Of a stretch of 11,922 bases of DNA, positions 6,425-11,922 are shown piece after piece. The translations under genes and the position numbers were made by a program. A model generated the notes under the pieces. The model was not told the DNA's origin. It ran no database searches and saw only the letters and a program-made list of their open reading frames with translations. The DNA is from an uncultured Cryomorphaceae bacterium (lineage in GTDB: Bacteria; Bacteroidota; Bacteroidia; Flavobacteriales; Schleiferiaceae). Each line of letters starts with the position of its first letter. Positions within the stretch are counted from its first letter, which is position 1. The stretch covers positions 1 through 11,922 of the forward strand of contig CAJWXO010000030.1 of assembly GCA_913049755.1 (NCBI GenBank), written 5' to 3'.

Positions 6425-7704
6425 ATCCCTAAATCGTTACCAATATCGTGGCGATAATATTCTCCCTCAAATTTTATTGTTCGTAGCAAATCGTAAGCCT
6501 TTTTGCGAGCATTTAAGGGATTTATATCGAGCCCTGTAACACAAAGTACTCTTCCCCCATTGGTGATTAATTTATTGTCTTCCACCTTTGTTCCTGCCTG
6601 AAATATAATGCAGTCATCATTTTTATTTTCTTTAATACCATTGATAATTAATCCTTTTGGATATTTCTCTGGATAACCACCACTTACTTTCATTACCGTC
6701 AGAGCAGTTTGTTTTTTAACTTTTAAAGTCCTTGAGATTATTTTTTTTGTTGCCGCTTCTTTCATGACCATAAGAATATCTTCCTCAACACGGGGTAGAA
6801 CGGCTTCCGTTTCAGGGTCCCCCATTCTACAATTGTATTCTATTACTTGAACTCCTTTTTTAGTTAAAATAAGTCCAAAGAAAATAAAGCCAACATATTC
6901 AATTTTCTCTGCAGATAATCCTTTGATAGTCGACTCAATTATATTTTGTTTTACATCCTCAAAAATTGATTTTGTCATAAATGGCACTGGGGATACGGCG
7001 CCCATACCTCCTGTATTGAGGCCTTTATCTCCCTCATTTATTCGCTTGTAATCTTTTGCCTCGGGAAGAAGTAAATAACCATTTCCATCGGTCAAAACGA
7101 ATATGGAAAACTCCATTCCCTCTAGAAACTCTTCAATAACAACCTGAGAAGATGCCTCTCCAAACTTTTCATCACCAAGCATTTCTTTTATTTCAACAAT
7201 TGCATCGTTCAGATCTTCATGAATTACAACACCTTTACCTCCAGCTAAACCGTCAGCTTTTAAAACATACGGTGCATCAACTTTTTTTAAATAATCAACC
7301 GCCTCATGCACTTGATCTTTTCGGAAAGTTTTATAGGATGCCGTTGGAATTTTATGCCGATCCATAAATCTCTTAGAAAAATCTTTACTCCCCTCTAGTT
7401 GGGCCCCCAATTTTTTAGGTCCAATAAAATATATATGAGAAAGAGCCTGGGTATTTGAGAAATAATCTGCCATACCATGAACCAACGGATCCTCTGGGCC
7501 AACAATCACCATGTCAATATATTTATTACGACAGAAATCTTGAACCTGATTAAAATTATTCCACTTTAAATCAACACATTTTCCATACTCCATAACTCCA
7601 GGGTTTCCCGGGGCGATATATAACTCATCTAGTAATTGACTCTGTGCGATTTTCCATGCAAATGCGGATTCGCGTCCACCGGAACCAAATAATAGTACAT
7701 TCAT
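6418..7704 (-). CDS. purD: Phosphoribosylamine-glycine ligase (GAR synthetase)
   Basis: PurD catalyses the second step of de novo purine synthesis: phosphoribosylamine + glycine + ATP gives GAR + ADP + Pi, in the cytoplasm. All the expected regions are present in 428 residues, a normal length. These are an N-terminal domain with GSGGRES (8-13) and GPEDPLV (69-75), an ATP-grasp domain with LEGSKDFSK (103-111), YVLKADGLAGGKGVV (146-160) and VIEEFLEG (189-196), the GLNTGGMGAVSP segment (228-239), and the metal/ATP-binding EYNCRMGDPETE (289-300). The C-terminal domain ends with GGRVLCVTG. Two small deviations are Ser instead of the more common His in GGREH, and Cys292 where Val is frequent. The start is the ATG at 7702-7704; a minus-strand -7 box lies about 20 nt upstream. 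The stop lies inside the shared terminator. Confidence 0.97.
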   Translation of the reverse strand: MNVLLFGSGGRESAFAWKIAQSQLLDELYIAPGNPGVMEYGKCVDLKWNNFNQVQDFCRNKYIDMVIVGPEDPLVHGMADYFSNTQALSHIYFIGPKKLGAQLEGSKDFSKRFMDRHKIPTASYKTFRKDQVHEAVDYLKKVDAPYVLKADGLAGGKGVVIHEDLNDAIVEIKEMLGDEKFGEASSQVVIEEFLEGMEFSIFVLTDGNGYLLLPEAKDYKRINEGDKGLNTGGMGAVSPVPFMTKSIFEDVKQNIIESTIKGLSAEKIEYVGFIFFGLILTKKGVQVIEYNCRMGDPETEAVLPRVEEDILMVMKEAATKKIISRTLKVKKQTALTVMKVSGGYPEKYPKGLIINGIKENKNDDCIIFQAGTKVEDNKLITNGGRVLCVTGLDINPLNARKKAYDLLRTIKFEGEYYRHDIGNDLGIK

Positions 7705-7826
7705 CTGTTCATAGAATTTATATCAAAAATACAACGGTAAAACTCTTATTGGAGAGTTTAACAAGAGTATCCAAGTAGTTCAAATCAGATTAATCATAAA
7801 AGATTTATGCTACGTATCTTCTAGCC
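7705..7826. other. Divergent intergenic region purD / symporter
   Basis: This 122-bp noncoding spacer must hold promoters for both directions. On the minus strand there is one exact -7 box (7724-7731). A 7-bp inverted repeat with a 6-nt spacer (AAACTCT at 7740-7746, AGAGTTT at 7753-7759) lies just upstream of that box. No exact TAnnTTTG was found on the plus strand before the symporter start; the closest is TATCTTCT at about 7815. Confidence 0.5.
7724..7731 (-). promoter_or_regulatory. Candidate -7 promoter box (TATTTTTG, minus strand) for purD
   Basis: On the minus strand the bases read TATTTTTG, an exact match to TAnnTTTG, ending about 20 nt before the purD ATG. No TTG at the usual -33 spacing was found, so this rests on the -7 element and position alone. 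Confidence 0.45.
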
Positions 7827-9713
7827 ATGAATTCCATCCATTTAGAAAGTATAGATTTAATAATAATTTCTACAATATTAATTATAATTATTGGCGTTGG
7901 AATTTGGGTAGGTCAATCCTCTAAACGTTCATTAGAGGGATTTTTTCTAGGGGACAGAAATATACCGTGGGCCCTTGCCGGGCTATCAATGGTAGCAACA
8001 ACTTTTGCTGCTGACACCCCTCTTGCTGTAACAGAAATAATTGGAATGAATGGAGTTTCAGGAAACTGGATTTGGTGGAATTTACTGGCAGGAGGCATGT
8101 TGACATCGATTGTTTTCGCTCCACTATGGCGAAGAGCCGGTGTTGTCACTGAAGCTGAATTAATAGAGCTTAGATACCACGGAAAGCCGGCATTTATACT
8201 ACGAGTATTTCGAGCAATTTATTTAGGGTTTTTTATAAATCTCCTCATTCTAGGGTGGGTCCATGTTGCCATGATCTCAGTTCTAGAAGGGTTATTTGGG
8301 ATTCCTTATGATTACGCTTTTGGACTTACAGCTATTATAACTTTACTTGTCGCAATTTATGCAGCTCTATCTGGTCTGCTTGGTGTTGTAGTAACGGATG
8401 CCATTCAATTTATTATAGCAATGACTGGCAGTATAGCTCTCGCTGTATTTGTTATTCAGTCAGAAGAAGTTGGAGGGCTTTCTGGACTCAAATCTTCACT
8501 CTCTTCCGAGCAGTTGAATTTCTTCCCGGATTTCTCAAAAGATAATACAGATGGCTTTGCTATAGGTATTGGCGCCTTTTTTGCTTACTTTGGAATGATG
8601 TGGTGGAGCACCTGGTATCCAGGAGCAGAACCAGGAGGAGGCGGTTATATAGCCCAACGTATAATGAGCTCAAAAAATGAATCTCATGCCGTCGGGGCTA
8701 CCTTATTTTTCAATTTTGCACACTATGCTTTAAGGCCTTGGCCTTGGATATTAGTTGGTCTAGCATCTTTGACACTATTTAATGTTGAAAATCACACTCC
8801 AGATAATCTAAAAAAAGAGTTAACTGAGATTAAAGCGATGCAAGGTTATTCTTCTGATTGGCTTTCCGGGGAGAACAGCCCAAATAATGTTTCAGACGCT
8901 ACCAAAGTTTTAATCGTTAGAGAGGGTCTTAGACAAGCGGCTAAAAAAAATCCAAAACTTGCGGAAGCAATAAATTATGAAATTCACCCACGATTTGGAT
9001 ACATATATGCCATGAAGCATTACTTACCAAAAGGTTGGATGGGATTAATGCTAGTGGCATTCCTCAGTGCCTACATGAGTACAATCTCAACACAACTCAA
9101 TTGGGGAGCATCATACTTGATTAATGATGTATGGCTTAGAGTAAAAAGTGAATCTCCCAAAGATGAGATAGTTGTCCAAAATAGCAGGTGGCTTATAGCG
9201 ATTTTAGCAAGCATAAGTCTTTTAGTTTCTACTCAAATTCATAGTATTTCCGGCGTTTGGAAGTTCATAATGGAATGTGGAGCTGGACTTGGACTTGTGC
9301 TAATCTTAAGATGGTTTTGGGGCAGAATAAATGCTTGGGTAGAAATAACCGCTACAATTACACCATTTATAGGATATTCAATTGCTCGCTACTTTTTCCA
9401 TCTCGAATTTCCGGATTCTTTCTTTTTTACCGTTGGTTTAACAACGGCAGCCTGGCTCATAGTTTTATTTTCTACCAAAGAATCCAAACAATGGATATAT
9501 TTTAAATCTCGTGTCTTTGACAAAGGCATGACATCAATAGGTCTCCTTTTCTTAAGATGGATTCTTGCCGTTATATCTGCTTACTCATTACTATTTGGAA
9601 TTGGAGGATTATTATTACACAGTTTACAGGAAGGTCTAGTTTACCTTTTGTCATTTGGAATAAGTGGTGTTTTATTAATTTTAAGTTATCGAAATCAACC
9701 TATAAGGAATTGA
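7827..9713 (+). CDS. Sodium/solute symporter, SLC5 (SSS) family
   Basis: This 628-residue inner-membrane transporter of the LeuT-like fold has about 13-15 predicted spans. Family signatures are the N-terminal YFLGxR-like block (GFFLGDRNIPWALAGLSM, residues 38-55), the unwound helix with ATTFAADTPLAVTEI (57-71), YAALSGLLGVVVTDAIQFI (178-196) and GGGGYIAQRIMSSKNESHA (270-288). SAYMSTISTQLNWG (414-427) follows, whose Ser/Thr residues correspond in the family to the Na2 sodium site. A soluble stretch of about 75 residues (about 321-397), mostly hydrophilic, interrupts the helices, as in many Bacteroidota members annotated only as Na+:solute symporters. The transported solute cannot be inferred. 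The gene is divergent from purD. Its TGA (9711-9713) abuts the photolyase ATG at 9714 with no gap, indicating an operon with translational coupling. The start ATG at 7827 puts the first span at residues 9-29. Confidence 0.9.
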   Translation: MNSIHLESIDLIIISTILIIIIGVGIWVGQSSKRSLEGFFLGDRNIPWALAGLSMVATTFAADTPLAVTEIIGMNGVSGNWIWWNLLAGGMLTSIVFAPLWRRAGVVTEAELIELRYHGKPAFILRVFRAIYLGFFINLLILGWVHVAMISVLEGLFGIPYDYAFGLTAIITLLVAIYAALSGLLGVVVTDAIQFIIAMTGSIALAVFVIQSEEVGGLSGLKSSLSSEQLNFFPDFSKDNTDGFAIGIGAFFAYFGMMWWSTWYPGAEPGGGGYIAQRIMSSKNESHAVGATLFFNFAHYALRPWPWILVGLASLTLFNVENHTPDNLKKELTEIKAMQGYSSDWLSGENSPNNVSDATKVLIVREGLRQAAKKNPKLAEAINYEIHPRFGYIYAMKHYLPKGWMGLMLVAFLSAYMSTISTQLNWGASYLINDVWLRVKSESPKDEIVVQNSRWLIAILASISLLVSTQIHSISGVWKFIMECGAGLGLVLILRWFWGRINAWVEITATITPFIGYSIARYFFHLEFPDSFFFTVGLTTAAWLIVLFSTKESKQWIYFKSRVFDKGMTSIGLLFLRWILAVISAYSLLFGIGGLLLHSLQEGLVYLLSFGISGVLLILSYRNQPIRN

Positions 9714-11195
9714 ATGAAAACTGCAAATATTATTTTCCCTCACCAGCTATTTAAAGAAAGTCCATTATTAAAAGAGAAAGGTGATTTTTATTTAATTGAA
9801 GAACCCCTTTATTTTAATTACTTCAAATTTCATGTCCAGAAGCTTATCCTTCATAGGTCATCGATGAAATATTATTTTGACTTTATTCTAAAAAAGAATA
9901 AAGTTGCTCAATATTTGAATTTCGATGACAGCATTGCAGATGTTAGGGAATTGATCCCTCATTTAAAAAAAAATGAGTATTCACACATAAATTATATCGA
10001 CACCAATGACAACTATATAGAAAGGCGCCTTTTGAAGGCTGTGAAGATCTCTCAAATAAAGCTGAATAGAATAGAGAGTCCTATGTTTCTGAATTCTTCT
10101 GATGATCTTGAGGAGTTTTTTAATTCTAAAAAGAAAAAATTTTTTCAAACATCATTTTATATACAGCAAAGAAAAAAATTAAGAATTTTATTAGACTCTT
10201 CAGATGGACCAATCGGGGGGAAATGGAGCTTTGATACCGAGAATAGAAAAAAGTATCCAAAAGGGAAAACACCTCCAAAAGTTGGTGAGTTAGTAATAGA
10301 TGATTTTTTTAAAGAAGCGTCAAGCTATGTTCAAGAAAATTTTAAATCAAATCCAGGCGAATTCACTGTCAGGCCCATTTATCCGCATAACCATAAATTA
10401 GCAAATGAATGGTTAGAGCTATTCCTTTTTGACCGATTGGATAATTTTGGGACTTATGAAGATGCCATGGTTCAGAATGAATCTTTTTTAAATCATAGTG
10501 TTCTTTCTCCACTGCTAAACTGTGGATTAATTACACCAAAACAGGTCATAACGAAAATTTTACTTTTTCAAGATAAATACCCTTTAAACTCCATTGAGGG
10601 ATTTATAAGGCAAATAACTGGTTGGCGGGAGTTCATAAGGGGGATTTATCTAGTTAAAGGAAGTGAAGAAAGAACCACTAATTTTTTCAAATTCCACAGA
10701 AAAATTCCATCATCTTTTTATGATGCAACCACTGGAATTTTACCCGTTGATGTAACAATAAAAAAAGTCCAAAAAACAGCTTACAACCATCATATTGAGA
10801 GACTTATGGTATTAGGTAACTTTATGATGCTATGCGAATTTGACCCAGATGAAGTTTATAAATGGTTCATGGAGCATTACATCGATGCATATGATTGGGT
10901 TATGGTTCCCAATATTTATGGGATGAGTCAATTTGCTGACGGAGGACTAATGTCTTCAAAACCCTATATATCAAGTAGTAACTATCTCAAAAAAATGAGT
11001 GATTTTCCGGATGGTGATTGGAGAAAAATTTGGGATGGATTATATTGGAGATTTATAGATATAAATAGAGATTTATTTAATAAAAATATCCGAATGAAAT
11101 TTATGGTTAATATGTTGGATAAAATGACCCCTGAGAGAAAAAAATCTCATTTTAATATTGCCAATTCATACTTGTCAGAGTTAGATAAAACATGA
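9714..11195 (+). CDS. FeS-BCP/PhrB-class photolyase or cryptochrome homologue lacking the Fe-S ligand cysteines
   Basis: This 493-residue protein belongs to the bacterial deoxyribodipyrimidine-photolyase-related group (PhrB, CryB, COG3046), flavoproteins of which characterised members repair (6-4) photoproducts or act as light sensors. Family blocks are the N-terminal Rossmann-like domain (NIIFPHQLF, 5-13; FHVQKLILHRSSMKYY, 39-54), QITGWREFIRGIY (300-312), YNHHIERLMVLGNF (357-370), DAYDWVMVPN (391-400) and GMSQFADGG (403-411). Canonical members hold a [4Fe-4S] cluster with four cysteines: one before the HHI helix and a CxxC plus one more between MSDY and LYW. Here the whole protein has only Cys270 and Cys374, neither in those places. 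The loop reads SDFPDGDWRKIWDGLYWRF and is about ten residues shorter. The frame is intact, so this is not decay. The start directly follows the symporter stop, with no intergenic base. Repair activity versus a sensory role is not determinable from sequence. Confidence 0.9.
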   Translation: MKTANIIFPHQLFKESPLLKEKGDFYLIEEPLYFNYFKFHVQKLILHRSSMKYYFDFILKKNKVAQYLNFDDSIADVRELIPHLKKNEYSHINYIDTNDNYIERRLLKAVKISQIKLNRIESPMFLNSSDDLEEFFNSKKKKFFQTSFYIQQRKKLRILLDSSDGPIGGKWSFDTENRKKYPKGKTPPKVGELVIDDFFKEASSYVQENFKSNPGEFTVRPIYPHNHKLANEWLELFLFDRLDNFGTYEDAMVQNESFLNHSVLSPLLNCGLITPKQVITKILLFQDKYPLNSIEGFIRQITGWREFIRGIYLVKGSEERTTNFFKFHRKIPSSFYDATTGILPVDVTIKKVQKTAYNHHIERLMVLGNFMMLCEFDPDEVYKWFMEHYIDAYDWVMVPNIYGMSQFADGGLMSSKPYISSSNYLKKMSDFPDGDWRKIWDGLYWRFIDINRDLFNKNIRMKFMVNMLDKMTPERKKSHFNIANSYLSELDKT

Positions 11196-11213
11196 TTCTA
11201 TTTTAGAATCATG
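11191..11213 (+). terminator. Small hairpin over the photolyase stop codon
   Basis: A 10-bp stem (arms 11191-11200 and 11204-11213, CATGATTCTA / TAGAATCATG) with a TTT loop contains the photolyase TGA at 11193-11195. No T-run follows on the plus strand, so intrinsic termination by this hairpin alone is doubtful. It may stabilise the mRNA 3' end or work with the larger hairpin downstream. Confidence 0.4.
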
Positions 11214-11217
11214 CCAT

Positions 11218-11262
11218 AAAAAAGCGGAAATTATCTCATTTAAAATGAGATAATTTCCGCTT
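11218..11262 (-). terminator. Strong intrinsic terminator for tRNA-Ala (minus strand)
   Basis: Perfect 20-bp arms (11222-11241 and 11243-11262) are separated by one base, with GC-rich ends (AAGCGG / CCGCTT). Read on the minus strand the stem is followed by a run of six T (11223-11218). It begins 3 nt after the mature 3' end of the tRNA. On the plus strand the same hairpin lacks a T-run but could still help end the photolyase transcript. Confidence 0.85.
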
Positions 11263-11265
11263 CAG

Positions 11266-11339
<74 letters not shown>

Positions 11340-11362
11340 ATTCGGTAAATATAAGTGCAATT

Positions 11363-11922
11363 TTAATTTAGCTCGTAACTTATTTGAAGCATAAAACTTC
11401 TCGACTTAGAGAGAAGTGCTGGGCGAGGGCTAGATAATCGATTAAAAACATTTAAGACACCCGCTTGAGCCTTCCAACTTTTATTAAAACGATACTGACA
11501 TCGGAGATCAACAAACACATCTCCACTGGGCATACTGTATCGAGAATCTTGAACTCCAGGAACAAAAATTGATATCAGTGGATCAGTGAATACTGCATCA
11601 ATATTTTCCATGAAAGAATTATAGCGAATACTGACACCCATTGATAACGTTTTCCAAATTGCTTCGATATCACCTTTTACCGTATTTCGGTATCTGTATT
11701 TTAACATTCTACGACTTGGATCTAATGATGTTGAATTAAACGACATCGCCTCCCCGTCAGAATCATATTCATATTCTTTTTCTGGGTCCAGCGAAATTGG
11801 ATTTGAATATGTATGACTCAACATACTTTGAATATTGATTTCACCTAAATTCACCTCACCAGCTAAAATGGTTTCAATACCTGAAATTCTTGTGGGGCCG
11901 ACATTTAAAGATGTAAATCCAT
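11363..11922 (-). CDS. TonB-dependent receptor, C-terminal part (5' end beyond the window)
   Basis: The frame is open to the window edge and gives 185 visible residues, ending with TAA (11363-11365). The GTG at 11852-11854 is internal: upstream residues continue as SLNVGPTRISGIETILAGEVN, a barrel segment typical of TonB receptors (the xxRxxGIE strand followed by a GEVN turn). Further blocks are the RRMLKYRYRNTVKGDIEA strand, DLRCQYRFNKSWKAQAGVLNVFN, in which the GVLNVFNR element is the usual penultimate strand of these barrels, and the closing strand SFMLQISYELN. The C-terminal residue is Asn rather than the common aromatic. It acts in the outer membrane as a TonB-coupled importer; the substrate cannot be told. 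It is on the opposite strand from, and unrelated in detail to, the receptor at the left edge. The tRNA-Ala gene lies 23 nt downstream. Confidence 0.87.
   Translation of the reverse strand, partial: GFTSLNVGPTRISGIETILAGEVNLGEINIQSMLSHTYSNPISLDPEKEYEYDSDGEAMSFNSTSLDPSRRMLKYRYRNTVKGDIEAIWKTLSMGVSIRYNSFMENIDAVFTDPLISIFVPGVQDSRYSMPSGDVFVDLRCQYRFNKSWKAQAGVLNVFNRLSSPRPALLSKSRSFMLQISYELN

Noticed and set aside
9257..9505. Plus-strand open frame of 82 codons inside the symporter
   Set aside because: It overlaps conserved transporter coding sequence in another frame and has no recognisable domain or start context.
11222..11262. Terminal inverted repeat or REP-like mobile sequence
   Set aside because: The perfect arms plus a T-run directly after a tRNA are fully explained as an intrinsic terminator, and no second copy is seen in the window.
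11852..11854. GTG as start of the right-hand receptor fragment
   Set aside because: The frame stays open to the window edge and the upstream residues continue a typical barrel segment, so this is an internal valine.

Overview
The window is AT-rich with compact gene packing. It almost certainly comes from a member of the Bacteroidota, probably an aquatic or marine flavobacteria-like lineage. The evidence is two TonB-dependent-receptor-type outer-membrane barrels, a Bacteroidota-specific HU/SPOR protein, a membrane protein resembling the Bacteroidota family DUF6427, near absence of Shine-Dalgarno sequences, and -7 boxes of the Bacteroidota form TAnnTTTG. The taxonomic call is inference from protein style; no marker gene has been compared.

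Layout. Positions 1-1795 (+) hold the 3' three quarters of an outer-membrane beta-barrel receptor, followed after 2 nt by an exported methionine sulfoxide reductase (msrA). Positions 2472-3994 (+) hold a two-gene unit: an HU-like/transmembrane/SPOR protein overlapping by ATGA with a hotdog acyl-CoA thioesterase. Convergent to it (4003-4911, -) is a polytopic DUF6427-like membrane protein. It diverges from a 56-residue single-span membrane protein (4950-5120, +) across 38 bp that carry two back-to-back -7 boxes. Next is a TPR lipoprotein of unknown function (5217-6365, +), convergent with purD (6418-7704, -). A perfect 41-nt palindrome forms a shared bidirectional terminator between them. Diverging from purD is a two-gene operon: an SLC5-type sodium/solute symporter (7827-9713, +) and, with zero intergenic bases, a photolyase of the FeS-BCP/PhrB class (9714-11195, +). 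The right end holds a strong terminator, tRNA-Ala(GGC) on the minus strand, and the 3' end of a second TonB-dependent receptor (11363-11922, -).

How the genes work together. Most of the window is housekeeping: purine biosynthesis, cell-envelope and division functions, oxidative-damage and UV-damage repair, and outer-membrane uptake. No mobile element, CRISPR array, phage or toxin/defence cassette is visible. The most notable object is the photolyase. It is full length and keeps the family's flavin/DNA-binding signature regions, but all four cysteines expected to hold the [4Fe-4S] cluster are absent and the cluster loop is shortened. Its tight coupling to a sodium symporter is the second point to follow up.
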